In this document: piece by piece, positions 28,518-37,644 of the stretch
Layout of the letters: every line of letters starts with the position of its first letter
Position numbering within the stretch: the first letter of the stretch is position 1
Assembly: GCA_018650445.1 (NCBI GenBank)
Contig: JABIFX010000112.1
Coordinates: 36,348-100,347 of the forward strand
Direction of reading: 5' to 3'
DNA: 64,000 bases
DNA from: Fidelibacterota bacterium
GTDB taxonomy: Bacteria; Fidelibacterota; UBA8477; JABMPR01
Position numbers and translations under genes: made by a program
The notes under the pieces: generated by a model
The model's database searches: none
What the model was told of the DNA's origin: nothing
Seen by the model: the letters and a program-made list of their open reading frames with translations, nothing else

Positions 28518-29885
28518 ATGCCAATTTTAATATCAGGAATCTCAGGAGTCCGCGGAATCATTGGTGATGGTTTCGATGAAGAGGTCGTTGAAGTTTATAC
28601 AAGAGCTTTTGCTCAACTCATGGATAAAGGCCGTATTGTTATCGCTCAGGACAGCCGACCCTCTGGAGAAATGTTCAAGGGTATCGTTGAAAAAACCTTA
28701 AACCAATTGGGCTGTGAAATTATTGACTGTGGGATATGTCCCACACCTACAGCTCAGCTGATGGTAAAAGATCTAGATGCCAAAGGGGGAATCATCGTGA
28801 CTGCCAGCCACAACCCCATCGAATGGAATGCACTGAAATTTGTAGGTGATGAAGGTTTGTTTCTAGATTCGGAAGAACACAAACAACTTCAAATCGAATT
28901 GGCTAAAGCTAATGCAGCTGGTCCACTTAAATCTCCGTTGACCGGCTCAGTTACCAAGTTAGATGATAGAATTGAGCGGCATATTGAGAATGTGATGGCT
29001 CTGGATCTTGTAAATGTAGATGCTATTCGCGAGTTACGACCCAAGGTTGTCATTGACGCCATCAATGGCGCTGGGTCAGAAGCACTGCCAGCCTTCCTGG
29101 AAAGAATAGGCTGTGAAGTGATCCCTTTAAACTGTAATAATGATGGAAATTTTGTTCATACCCCTGAGCCTCTCCCTGAAAATCTTATGGAACTACGAAA
29201 GACAGTGAGCCGCACGGGAGCTGATATTGGAATCGCAACTGATCCTGATGCTGATAGACTGGCAGTCATCGATGCTGTTGGAAATCCGCTCGTTGAAGAA
29301 TATACACTGGTGCTGGCTGCTTACCACGCCCTCCGCCATGCTGCTGAGGATGATCGTCGACCTCTGGTTACTAATTTAAGTTCAACCAAAGCGCTGGATG
29401 ATCTGGCTGAACGCTATGGCCGAAGGGTTTTAAGAACACCTGTCGGTGAAATTCATGTTGCCCGTAAAATGCAGCAACTAGATACACTCATTGGAGGGGA
29501 GGGTAACGGTGGTGTTATTCTAGCTGAATCTCATCTTGGTCGTGATTCACTGGTCGCTTCTGGTCTCATCCTTTCTCTCATGGCTGAAACCAAGCAATCG
29601 ATACGTGAAATTGCAGATGATCTACCCCGCTATGAGATGGTTAAGGACAAAATCAATGTTCAGGGATACCAACCAGCAGATATTCTCCGGTCTCTAGCGG
29701 AAAAATATGCCAGCCTGGTTCCAAACCTTGAAGATGGGGTGAAGATTAGCTGGAAGGATCGCTGGGTACACTTTCGAGCCTCAAATACAGAACCTATTGT
29801 CCGTATCTTTGCCGAGGGATCCAGTCAGACAGTGGCGGCTTCCCTGGTGAATGAATTTAAAACGGAGATTCAGGATTTATTATAG
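28518..29885 (+). CDS. glmM: Phosphoglucosamine mutase
   Basis: Alpha-D-phosphohexomutase of 455 residues, interconverting glucosamine-6-phosphate and glucosamine-1-phosphate for UDP-GlcNAc. Phosphoserine loop TASHNP at 95-100 (Ser97), metal loop DPDADR, sugar loop GEGNGGV, and phosphate-binding RASNTEP near the C terminus. I call GlmM rather than phosphomannomutase on the SGVRGI opening and length, but archaeal-type PMM/PGM cannot be excluded. Shine-Dalgarno GGGAGG precedes the ATG. Confidence 0.88.
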   Translation: MPILISGISGVRGIIGDGFDEEVVEVYTRAFAQLMDKGRIVIAQDSRPSGEMFKGIVEKTLNQLGCEIIDCGICPTPTAQLMVKDLDAKGGIIVTASHNPIEWNALKFVGDEGLFLDSEEHKQLQIELAKANAAGPLKSPLTGSVTKLDDRIERHIENVMALDLVNVDAIRELRPKVVIDAINGAGSEALPAFLERIGCEVIPLNCNNDGNFVHTPEPLPENLMELRKTVSRTGADIGIATDPDADRLAVIDAVGNPLVEEYTLVLAAYHALRHAAEDDRRPLVTNLSSTKALDDLAERYGRRVLRTPVGEIHVARKMQQLDTLIGGEGNGGVILAESHLGRDSLVASGLILSLMAETKQSIREIADDLPRYEMVKDKINVQGYQPADILRSLAEKYASLVPNLEDGVKISWKDRWVHFRASNTEPIVRIFAEGSSQTVAASLVNEFKTEIQDLL

Positions 29886-29936
29886 CGATATAATCCTCCC
29901 ACATGAGGCTAGTATCAGTATGGGGGTTAGCATCCC

Positions 29937-30494
29937 ATGAAAAAGTATCCGGAATTAAATACCGAACGGCTCATACTCAGGGGTTTCCAGCCAACTGATG
30001 CTCCCCATATCCAGGAGCTCGCTGGCGCATTTGAAGTTGCTGAAATGACGCTCAATATTCCCCATCCCTATCTAGATGGTATGGCTGAAACCTGGATGAG
30101 TTCACATCAATCAGAATATAATTCAGGCAATGGAGTTGTCTTTGCCATGATTGAATTGCACTCGGGAAAATTGGTTGGCGCTGTTGGTCTTACAGTTACA
30201 AAACGATTTAATCGGGCGGAATTGGGTTACTGGGTTGGCAAGCCATTTTGGGAAAAAGGGTATGCTACAGAAGCATCAAAAGCGTTACTTAAATACGGAT
30301 TTGAGGTGATACGGTTGAATAAGATTCATGCAAGCCACATGACTCAAAATCCGGCTTCTGGACGTGTCATGCAAAAAATCGGCATGGAGTCAGAAGGTGT
30401 CCTCAAACAACATGCCCTTAAATGGGACCAATTTGTTGATCTGGCCATTTATGGGATAGTGTCCACAGCCTGGCAGGCGCAACAGACACAATGA
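29937..30494 (+). CDS. RimJ/RimL-type GNAT acetyltransferase
   Basis: 185 residues. LNTERLILRGFQPTDA opening and ELGYWVGKPFWEKGYATEA with the acetyl-CoA loop, then NPASGRVMQKIGM, are all typical of ribosomal-protein-serine/alanine acetyltransferase-like proteins. Target not predictable. Followed after 6 bases by the HI0933 paralogue B, so the two are probably co-transcribed. Confidence 0.9.
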   Translation: MKKYPELNTERLILRGFQPTDAPHIQELAGAFEVAEMTLNIPHPYLDGMAETWMSSHQSEYNSGNGVVFAMIELHSGKLVGAVGLTVTKRFNRAELGYWVGKPFWEKGYATEASKALLKYGFEVIRLNKIHASHMTQNPASGRVMQKIGMESEGVLKQHALKWDQFVDLAIYGIVSTAWQAQQTQ

Positions 30495-30500
30495 TTTGAT

Positions 30501-31772
30501 ATGCTAGAGCCTCACTACAATACTGTTATTATTGGTGCTGGACCGGCAGGACTTATTGCAGGTGTTGAGGCTTTCAACCCTAATCATAGCGTAGTCATCC
30601 TGGAAAAAATGCACAAAACAGGTCTCAAGTTGCGCATTTCAGGCAAGGGGCGCTGTAATATTACCAATGAAGAGAGCATGCAGAGCTTCTTGAATCGATT
30701 TGGCAAGAAGGGTCGTTTCCTCAAGTATGCATTTTCACAATTTTTTAATCATGATCTGCTCAAATATATAAATGATATGGGGGTTCCTACAAAGCTGGAG
30801 CGGGGAGGGCGATACTTCTGTGAGAGCGATCGAGCGACCGATATTGTGGTAGCTTTTGAAAAAAAACTAAGTGCATTAAATATCCCTATCGCCATGAAAT
30901 CACATGTGACGGGTATTAAAAGAAATGATGATGGTCAATATGTTCTAAAGGTAAAACAGGGAGAACACTTGACTCAGGTATTGGCGGATCAATTGTGCGT
31001 ATGCTCTGGGGGCTTGGGATACCCGGCAACTGGATCAACAGGTGAGGGATATGCCATGGCTAAAACTTTTGGCCATACCATCATAGATACGGCTCCATCT
31101 CTCGTACCGGTCTTAACTGCAGGCGATACTGCAAAACGAGTGATGGGTTTAAGCCTGCGTAATATTTCACTCTCAATTTGGGATGAGGGTAAAAAAGTCA
31201 CTGAAATGTTTGGGGAAATGATGTTCACCCGGAAAGGTGTGACAGGTCCCATTATTTTGACCTTAAGTGAAACCCTGGTGACCATGCTGAACTCCCGCAA
31301 GGAAGTTCAAATCAAAATTGATCTCAAACCAGCTTTGGATCATAAGAAATTGGATCAACGACTGCTTCGAGAGTTGTCAAATAATAGTAAGCAGAATTTT
31401 AGAAGTTTGCTGAAAGCCCTCTTGCCGCTCAAAATGATCGACCTTTTTGTGGATTTGCTGGAAATAGATCCAGCTAAAAAGTTGCATCAAGTCACAGGAG
31501 AAGAGCGTAAACGCTTGAGAATGCTCTTGAAAGAATTTCCCATGCAGGTTATTGGTCACGACTCCTATGACCATGCCATTGTTACATCTGGTGGTATTTC
31601 ACTGAAAGAGATAGACCCCACAACGATGGAATCAAAATTAGCGTCAAACCTGTATTTTGCTGGTGAAGTAATTGATGTAAATGGCGAAACCGGTGGTTAT
31701 AATTTGACCTCTAGTTGGTCAACAGGATTTCTGGCCGGACGGTCAATGCGAAATAAAGACCTTGGGAGATAG
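30501..31772 (+). CDS. HI0933-family FAD flavoprotein (paralogue B)
   Basis: 423-residue NAD(P)/FAD-dependent flavoprotein, same family as the 10552-11766 gene. N-terminal VIIGAGPAGLIAGVEA dinucleotide motif, LKLRISGKGRCNITNEE family signature, CSGGLGYPATGSTGEG, and C-terminal EVIDVNGETGGYNLTSSWSTG. This copy has the YPATGSTG segment that is reduced in paralogue A, placing it nearer the BaiN/YhiN main group. Role unclear. The acyltransferase gene follows after three bases. Confidence 0.9.
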   Translation: MLEPHYNTVIIGAGPAGLIAGVEAFNPNHSVVILEKMHKTGLKLRISGKGRCNITNEESMQSFLNRFGKKGRFLKYAFSQFFNHDLLKYINDMGVPTKLERGGRYFCESDRATDIVVAFEKKLSALNIPIAMKSHVTGIKRNDDGQYVLKVKQGEHLTQVLADQLCVCSGGLGYPATGSTGEGYAMAKTFGHTIIDTAPSLVPVLTAGDTAKRVMGLSLRNISLSIWDEGKKVTEMFGEMMFTRKGVTGPIILTLSETLVTMLNSRKEVQIKIDLKPALDHKKLDQRLLRELSNNSKQNFRSLLKALLPLKMIDLFVDLLEIDPAKKLHQVTGEERKRLRMLLKEFPMQVIGHDSYDHAIVTSGGISLKEIDPTTMESKLASNLYFAGEVIDVNGETGGYNLTSSWSTGFLAGRSMRNKDLGR

Positions 31773-31775
31773 ATC

Positions 31776-32372
31776 ATGAGTAAAAATAAACGATCTGGTC
31801 TGTTCAAATTATTGTTGGGCAAGGCCTGGTTTCGACTCACAGGATGGGAGTTTAAGGGTGAGCTACCTCCGCAGGGTAAATTTATTCTGGTTTGCGAACC
31901 CCATACCAGTAATTGGGATTTTATTCATCTCCTGGGAGTCATGTTTATCCTGCGCATTAAGATTTCCTGGCTGGGAAAGCATACTCTGTTTAAGAAACCT
32001 TTTGGTGGAATTATGAAATGGTTGGGTGGTATACCAATTGATCGCAGGAGCACCCATGGTGTGGTTGATCAAATAGCAGATCATTTTGCAGCAAATGAAA
32101 ATTTAATTATCGCTCTGGCCCCATCAGGAACTCGCACCAAAAGGGATCATTGGAAGTCCGGTTTTTATCATATGGGGTTTAAAGCCCAGGTTCCACTTTT
32201 ACTGGGTTATGTAAATTTTGCCACCAAAACAGCTGGGACGGGTCCGGCGTTTATTCCATCAGGTGATATCAAGAAAGACATGGATTTCATCAGGGATTTT
32301 TATGTTGATATCAGGGGTGATCATCCTGAATTAGAATCAGACATTATTTTGAAAGAAGAGCAAGAAGGCTAA
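31776..32372 (+). CDS. 1-acyl-glycerol-3-phosphate acyltransferase-like protein
   Basis: PlsC-fold acyltransferase, 198 residues. Acceptor motif HTSNWD (H-x4-D, residues about 43-48), then GGIPIDRR (motif III region) and APSGTRTKRDHWKSGFY in place of the usual EGTRS motif. This ASGTR-type version is common in DUF/PlsC-like proteins of unknown substrate. Cytoplasmic face of the inner membrane. Forms an apparent two- or three-gene set with the upstream flavoprotein. Confidence 0.85.
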   Translation: MSKNKRSGLFKLLLGKAWFRLTGWEFKGELPPQGKFILVCEPHTSNWDFIHLLGVMFILRIKISWLGKHTLFKKPFGGIMKWLGGIPIDRRSTHGVVDQIADHFAANENLIIALAPSGTRTKRDHWKSGFYHMGFKAQVPLLLGYVNFATKTAGTGPAFIPSGDIKKDMDFIRDFYVDIRGDHPELESDIILKEEQEG

Positions 32373-32471
32373 ACCTACCGCTCACCGTTCAGGGTATTTG
32401 ATAACTGTATTATCTATGGCAGGCATATCCAAAGCCTTGAAGCGTTGGATAAAATCCTTTCTCCTTCACAT

Positions 32472-33155
32472 TTATAAAAGGTGATGATCCGCAAATGAGA
32501 AAAAGTCATTCCCGCCTACAATGAGATGATCAAGGATTTCTACATCAATGGAAGCCAGCGCAATTTGCAGTTTTTTGGTAACAGCTCGGTCACTACCAGA
32601 GGGGTTGAGTGAGCCTGAAGGGTGGTTGTGAACCAGAATGACACTGGCCGCATCATAGCCCAAGACCTTTTGGATGACTTCCCTTGGGTAGATAGCAGAA
32701 GTGGTGAGTGATCCAGTAAAAAGCTCCTCCATTTTAATAATCTGGTTTTGACCATCCAGGAATATGACCATAAAAATCTCACGATTTCTTTCACGTAAGT
32801 TATGGGTTAGATAGTCCTTCACCGTTTTACTGGATCTCAGATAATCTTTGCCCTTCGTTTGCTCGAATAAGTACCTCCGGCCAACTGCGTGGGGAAGTTT
32901 GAGCACAAAAACGTTGGCCTGTCCCATCCCTTTTACATCGAGGAGAACTGAGGTGGGAGCTTCTAATACTCCAGCCAGACTTCCAAATCGTCGGATGAGT
33001 TCTTTGGCCTGAGGCTTCATGTCTTTCCTGGGGGTTGTCAGAGTGAGCAAGAGCTCCAGGACTTCATAATCATGGAAGGATTCGATCCCATTTTGGAGAA
33101 ATCGATCTCTTAATCTCTGTCTGTGGCCCGAACTAGCTCCAGTCTTTGCTTGCAT
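32472..33155 (-). CDS. radC: RadC/JAB domain DNA-repair protein
   Basis: 227 residues. An N-terminal helix-hairpin-helix region (about 10-85, with RRFGSLAGVLEAP and VKGMGQANVF) is followed by the RadC JAMM/MPN+ domain with the metal motif HNHPSGSLNPSGSD. Named radC by homology; a repair role is doubtful in the family. The ATG at 33155 is followed 167 bases away by the pyrG stop, both on the minus strand. Confidence 0.93.
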   Translation of the reverse strand: MQAKTGASSGHRQRLRDRFLQNGIESFHDYEVLELLLTLTTPRKDMKPQAKELIRRFGSLAGVLEAPTSVLLDVKGMGQANVFVLKLPHAVGRRYLFEQTKGKDYLRSSKTVKDYLTHNLRERNREIFMVIFLDGQNQIIKMEELFTGSLTTSAIYPREVIQKVLGYDAASVILVHNHPSGSLNPSGSDRAVTKKLQIALASIDVEILDHLIVGGNDFFSFADHHLL

Positions 33156-33322
33156 GACATACTCCTGAAATTGGTAAATTGGATATTAGTGCTTAATAGC
33201 ACGAGATAATTTATTCGACTGAGTTTGGGTTAGCTGTTCAGGTGTTAAATTAGAATTTATTTAAGCAAAATGTACGTCTTTTTAAAAATAAAGCAGCGGG
33301 CTGGCAAAGCAGTCGGACGGTT

Positions 33323-34945
33323 CTATTGATTCTTAAAATGAAGTGCGGCTTTCACAAAATCTTTAAACAGGGGATGCGTTTTAGCTACTCTAGATTTGAA
33401 CTCAGGATGAGCCTGAGTTGCTATAAACCAGGGATGATCGGCAATCTCAACCATTTCAACCAGCTCATCATCCGGGGAGGCTCCTGAAATGATCATGCCT
33501 GCTTTTTCCAGCTGATCTCTATAGGCATTATTCACCTCAAAGCGATGACGATGACGTTCTGAAATATTTCCTTCACCGTAGGCGTCGAAAGATTTGGTCC
33601 CATCCTTCAGGACGCAATCATATGCGCCTAAACGCATGCTGGCGCCTTTGTGGGTTACATGATGTTGTGAGAGCATGAGGTGAATGACTGGATGGGGAGT
33701 GGTTTCTGAAAACTCTTCAGAGTCTGCTTCGTTAAGACCCATCACATTCCTGGAGTATTCAATGACTGCCACCTGTAAACCGAGGCACAATCCAAGAAAT
33801 GGGACCTGCTTTTCTCGGGCATATTGAACCGCCCTAATTTTGCCTTCGATACCTCGCGAGCCAAAACCACCAGGAATTAAAATTCCATGGACATGCCCCA
33901 ATACCTTTTCCAAACCGGAATCAGACTCCAGGTCTTCGGCATCCACAAATTCAATATTTACCTTACAGCGATTGTCAACCCCGGCATGAATAAAGGATTC
34001 AATGATGCTCTTATAGGCATCCACCATGGCTGTGTATTTACCGGCTACAGCCACTGTGATTTCATCTTCAGGATTTAAAATGCGATGTACAAATTGTTCC
34101 CACTTTGAAGTATCTGAGGCAATGTTTTCCATATGGAGTTTTTCCATAACAATACCAGCGAGGTGTTCTTTTTGCAGCAAAAGAGGAACTTCATATATGG
34201 ATTTTGCGTCAAGACCCTGGATAACAGCATTGGGCTTTACATTTGTGAAAAGGGCTAATTTCTGCCTCACATCATCAGATAGGTCGTGTTGTGTGCGACA
34301 CAAAAGTATATCTGGTTGTAAACCAATCTCTCTCAAGCGCATGACGGAATGTTGACTGGGTTTTGTTTTTAGTTCTTCGCTGGCTTCAATGTACGGAATA
34401 AGGGTGACATGCAAGATGATGACGTTCTCACGACCTCTGGCCTGTTGGAATTGTCGAACGGCCTCCAGAAAGGAAAGACTTTCGATATCACCAACCGTAC
34501 CACCAATTTCCGTGATAACTACATCAAGATTAGGATCAATTCGTTCCGGTTTTTCAATTCTCTTGATAATTTCATCAGTTACATGAGGAATAATTTGAAC
34601 AGTTCCACCCAGATAATCCCCGCGACGCTCTCTTTCCAGAACCTCATAATAGATACTACCGGCCGTGCTGTTATTGGCCTTGGTCATGTCTGCATCAATA
34701 AATCGTTCGTAGTGGCCTAAGTCCAGATCGGTTTCAGTCCCATCATCCAGGACAAAAACTTCTCCATGCTGAAACGGATTCATCGTGCCGGGATCAACGT
34801 TCAGGTAGGGATCCAGTTTCTGGATAGTTACTTTCTTGTTCTTAAGCTCTAGCAACATACCAAGGGAAGCAGCCGCAATACCTTTTCCAAGACCGGAGAT
34901 GACACCCCCAGTTACAATAATGTGTTTGGCTTGATGCGCTTCCAT
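33323..34945 (-). CDS. pyrG: CTP synthase
   Basis: 540-residue glutamine-dependent CTP synthase, UTP to CTP. The synthetase domain begins IIVTGGVISGLGKGI (P-loop), with KLDPYLNVDPGTMNP and HYERF. The C-terminal class I glutaminase has GGFGSRGIEGK and the nucleophile LGLCLGLQ, with His-Glu (HPEFKSR) near the end. Length and order are standard. The 341 bases upstream are non-coding and contain a candidate promoter and hairpins, so a long regulated leader is possible. Confidence 0.98.
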   Translation of the reverse strand: MEAHQAKHIIVTGGVISGLGKGIAAASLGMLLELKNKKVTIQKLDPYLNVDPGTMNPFQHGEVFVLDDGTETDLDLGHYERFIDADMTKANNSTAGSIYYEVLERERRGDYLGGTVQIIPHVTDEIIKRIEKPERIDPNLDVVITEIGGTVGDIESLSFLEAVRQFQQARGRENVIILHVTLIPYIEASEELKTKPSQHSVMRLREIGLQPDILLCRTQHDLSDDVRQKLALFTNVKPNAVIQGLDAKSIYEVPLLLQKEHLAGIVMEKLHMENIASDTSKWEQFVHRILNPEDEITVAVAGKYTAMVDAYKSIIESFIHAGVDNRCKVNIEFVDAEDLESDSGLEKVLGHVHGILIPGGFGSRGIEGKIRAVQYAREKQVPFLGLCLGLQVAVIEYSRNVMGLNEADSEEFSETTPHPVIHLMLSQHHVTHKGASMRLGAYDCVLKDGTKSFDAYGEGNISERHRHRFEVNNAYRDQLEKAGMIISGASPDDELVEMVEIADHPWFIATQAHPEFKSRVAKTHPLFKDFVKAALHFKNQ

Positions 34946-35286
34946 AGTGTCCTCAAATATTTCTTTTTATTTGCCGTATGTTGTGTGGTGCTTGTTTTGC
35001 TGGTGGTGCCAGTGCCTGTGTGAGAGTGTTAGGACTGATATTTTCCACCTTGAAATACATGGTCTAGCGCTTGCGAAGCTTCCATCGGTTTATAGCATAA
35101 CCTATGCGGGAAGGTGCGTCTAAGAGGTCGGAAATGCGGGGGAATTTCAGCGTCACATGAATGCCAGCTCTCATGTGAAGCAATATAGCAAAAGGTCTCC
35201 CAAGGCCAAGCTCTTTCAATTAAAAACAGGGCAAAAATTGTTGATCTTCGCACCTATATTATTCGCTAATTCAATTTGAGGAAACT
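34946..35286 (-). other. Long non-coding spacer, candidate structured pyrG leader
   Basis: 341 bases without a convincing gene. Read on the minus strand it contains TTGGCC, a 16-base spacer and TATATT (about 35175-35202), a possible promoter that would give pyrG a leader of about 240 bases. Just downstream CACATGA and TCATGTG form a 7-base-pair hairpin (about 35152-35175), followed by smaller ones such as GCATA-GGT-TATGC and GCTT-CGC-AAGC. I do not recognise a known RNA family. Confidence 0.35.
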
Positions 35287-36564
35287 ATGGGACATATTGT
35301 CACTGAGCACCGAGATTACCGCCTACTTCAGCAACGTTTTGACCGTCACATAACAGGCGCACCTGCATCACCAACCTTTACAAAAATATTAGAGCTTTTA
35401 TTCACTCCTGATGAAGCCCGGCTCGTACGTCGTTTCCCTACGATTCCAACTCGAACCTCTAAATTGGCCGAAAAGCTCGGGATGGATGAGGAAAAGCTGA
35501 ATGACCTGATTCAGGATTTAGCCCATCGCGGACTGGTGGTGGATGTCGAGCGCAAAGGTCGTCGCTATGTTGCCCTCCCGCCAGTGGTCATAGGTTTTTT
35601 TGAATATACATTTATGCGATCCAGGCCTGATGCTCCTATGGCAGAAATTGCACGATTATTTGAAAAATATATGCTGGAGAATGATCGCTTCAGTCGAGCC
35701 GTATTTGAAGGACAAACCCAGGTAGGGCGTTCATTACCCAGGGAGGAATCTCTGCCCCAGGGTGATCATATCGAAATTCTGGACTACGATCGGGCATCCC
35801 ATGTAGTCAAAAATGCCAGTTCCCATGCAGTCTCATTGTGTGCCTGTCGCCATAAGGCGGAACATCTTGGAAAAGCATGTGACCACGAGCAGAGTAATTG
35901 TCTCTCATTTGGTGGGGCCGCGGATGTCCTGGTTCATAATGGCCTGGCCCAGCACATCTCAGTAACTGAATCCATGAGGCTTCTGGAAATGAGCAAGGAA
36001 GCTGGGTTAGCTCAGACAGGAGACAATGTTCAGAACGACCTGAGCTATATCTGCAATTGTTGCGGTTGTTGTTGTGGTATGATGGAGGCTATCAAAACTT
36101 TTGATATGAACAATGCCATCGTGTCATCCAGCTGGATCGTTGAGATCAATGAAGAAACCTGTACGGGTTGTGCGAAATGTGAATCTGCCTGTCCTGTGGA
36201 TGCCATTGAAATGGTGAAATATGAAAAGAATGGTCGCAAAAAACAGAAAGCAGTTCGCGATGAGGATGTATGTCTCGGATGTGGTGTCTGTCCAACTTAC
36301 TGTACCTCAGGTTCTGCAACGATGAAAGCGCGTCCGCAGAGAATCTACACACCTGAAAGCAGTTTCGATAAGTATGCCGCAATGGCCATAGAGCGCGGCA
36401 AGCTGTCAGATCTGATCTTTTATGACTATGACGGATTTAGTCATCGAACCCTGGGTAGGGTCTTAAGTGTACTTGAAAAGACATCCCCGGTTAAAGCACT
36501 CATGGCCATTGAACCACTAAAATCAACTTTCCTGAATAAACTGGTGAGCCGTCGTAGCAGGTAG
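35287..36564 (+). CDS. Winged-helix, multi-cluster 4Fe-4S protein
   Basis: 425 residues. The N-terminal third has a winged-helix-like region (about 30-98: TSKLAEKLGMDEEKLNDLIQ, then RGLVVDVERKGRRYVALPP). The middle has four cysteines, 185, 187, 198 and 205, then a CNCCGCCC block at 256-263. Two classical ferredoxin motifs follow (Cys292/295/298/302 and Cys329/332/335/339), so two 4Fe-4S clusters plus extra cysteines. The combination suggests a redox-responsive or electron-transfer protein; the family is known mainly from anaerobes and uncultured bacteria and its role is not defined. GAGGA Shine-Dalgarno before the ATG. It stands alone. Confidence 0.85.
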   Translation: MGHIVTEHRDYRLLQQRFDRHITGAPASPTFTKILELLFTPDEARLVRRFPTIPTRTSKLAEKLGMDEEKLNDLIQDLAHRGLVVDVERKGRRYVALPPVVIGFFEYTFMRSRPDAPMAEIARLFEKYMLENDRFSRAVFEGQTQVGRSLPREESLPQGDHIEILDYDRASHVVKNASSHAVSLCACRHKAEHLGKACDHEQSNCLSFGGAADVLVHNGLAQHISVTESMRLLEMSKEAGLAQTGDNVQNDLSYICNCCGCCCGMMEAIKTFDMNNAIVSSSWIVEINEETCTGCAKCESACPVDAIEMVKYEKNGRKKQKAVRDEDVCLGCGVCPTYCTSGSATMKARPQRIYTPESSFDKYAAMAIERGKLSDLIFYDYDGFSHRTLGRVLSVLEKTSPVKALMAIEPLKSTFLNKLVSRRSR

Positions 36565-36755
36565 CCCACATATTTTTACAAATCTATACATGTATGTCTA
36601 ACAGTGTAGATCAATATATCAAGGATCAGTCTCACTGAGCCAAAACCCTCGCTGAAAAGCTTAAACTCTAAACAACCTTGTATTTCATCTGAATAAGGTA
36701 GATATTAATAAATGACTCATGTGGTCATGTATTTAATCAAATTAAGGAGTTAATG

Positions 36756-37133
36756 ATGAGTCAAGCAAATGTAGTTGGCTGGTTTGAAATTTATGTCAGT
36801 GATATGAATCGAGCCGTTAATTTTTATAAAGCTGTGCTGCAACGCGGTGAGTTCACGGATTTCAGTTTTGGTGAAGAGGAACTCATGGGCTTTCCATGGA
36901 TAGAGGATGGTGCCTATGCATCTGGAGCTTTGGTGAAGAGCAAGGATGCCTCCCCTGGCAAAGGCGGCACCATGGTGTACTTTAACTCAGTAGACTGTAA
37001 TGTAGAGGAGAGTCGTGTTGTTGAAAATGGTGGTAAAATTATTCAAGCTAAACATGCTATTGGCGAGCATGGATTTATTTCGCATATCGAGGATACTGAG
37101 GGAAATGTAGTGGGAATCCATTCAAGACAATAG
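36756..37133 (+). CDS. VOC-family (glyoxalase-fold) protein
   Basis: 125-residue vicinal oxygen chelate protein, one glyoxalase-like module pair: VGWFEIYVSDMNRAVNFYKAVL at the start and GEHGFISHIEDTEGNVVGIHS at the end. Substrate unknown; similar small proteins bind or isomerise aldehydes or antibiotics. Two ATGs are present at 36753 and 36756; the second has GGAG at 6 bases and is used. The DUF4199 gene follows after 15 bases. Confidence 0.9.
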   Translation: MSQANVVGWFEIYVSDMNRAVNFYKAVLQRGEFTDFSFGEEELMGFPWIEDGAYASGALVKSKDASPGKGGTMVYFNSVDCNVEESRVVENGGKIIQAKHAIGEHGFISHIEDTEGNVVGIHSRQ

Positions 37134-37147
37134 GGAAGAAATCTCAT

Positions 37148-37642
37148 ATGAACAAATTTAAAACCGAAATAAAATGGGGGCTCATCTTTATGTGTGTTAC
37201 CCTGTTATGGATGCTTCTGGAACGTCTCACTGGTCTACATAGTACTCACATAAATAAACATGCGATCTATACAAATTTTTTTGCATTCATCGCCATCGCA
37301 GTTTATGTGTTTGCGTTAAGGGATAAGCGATCCACTGACCTGGATGGAAAAATGACGTATAAGGAAGGACTCAGAAGTGGTGCAATAATCTCAATTATTG
37401 TTGGCGTTCTTAGCCCCTTTGGTCAACTGATTACAGCTTACATTATTAGCCCAAATTATTTTGAAAATGCTATAGCGTATGGTGTTGCTAATGGCTTGAA
37501 GTCACAGGCAGATGCAGAGGCATATTTTAATCTAAAAAATTATATCATTCAGAGTACCATCTTTGCCCCGGTTATGGGAGTAATAACCAGCGCTGTTGTT
37601 GCATTTTTCCTGAAAGCAAAACCAGAAACTTCAGAAATTTGA
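37148..37642 (+). CDS. DUF4199 family membrane protein
   Basis: 164 residues with four predicted helices (about 10-28, 38-55, 78-100, 136-158). FKTEIKWGLIFMCVTLLWML, then LHSTHINKHAIYTNFFAF match the DUF4199 family of Bacteroidetes. No known function. Its TGA is read through by an alternative TTG of the next gene, and the real ATG of that gene is 3 bases further on. Confidence 0.88.
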   Translation: MNKFKTEIKWGLIFMCVTLLWMLLERLTGLHSTHINKHAIYTNFFAFIAIAVYVFALRDKRSTDLDGKMTYKEGLRSGAIISIIVGVLSPFGQLITAYIISPNYFENAIAYGVANGLKSQADAEAYFNLKNYIIQSTIFAPVMGVITSAVVAFFLKAKPETSEI

Positions 37643-37644
37643 CT

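Noticed and set aside
35029..35253. 74-codon minus-strand frame within the pyrG upstream spacer.
   Set aside because: Composition (many Arg, Trp, His, Cys) is not protein-like and there is no ribosome site; the region is better read as non-coding.
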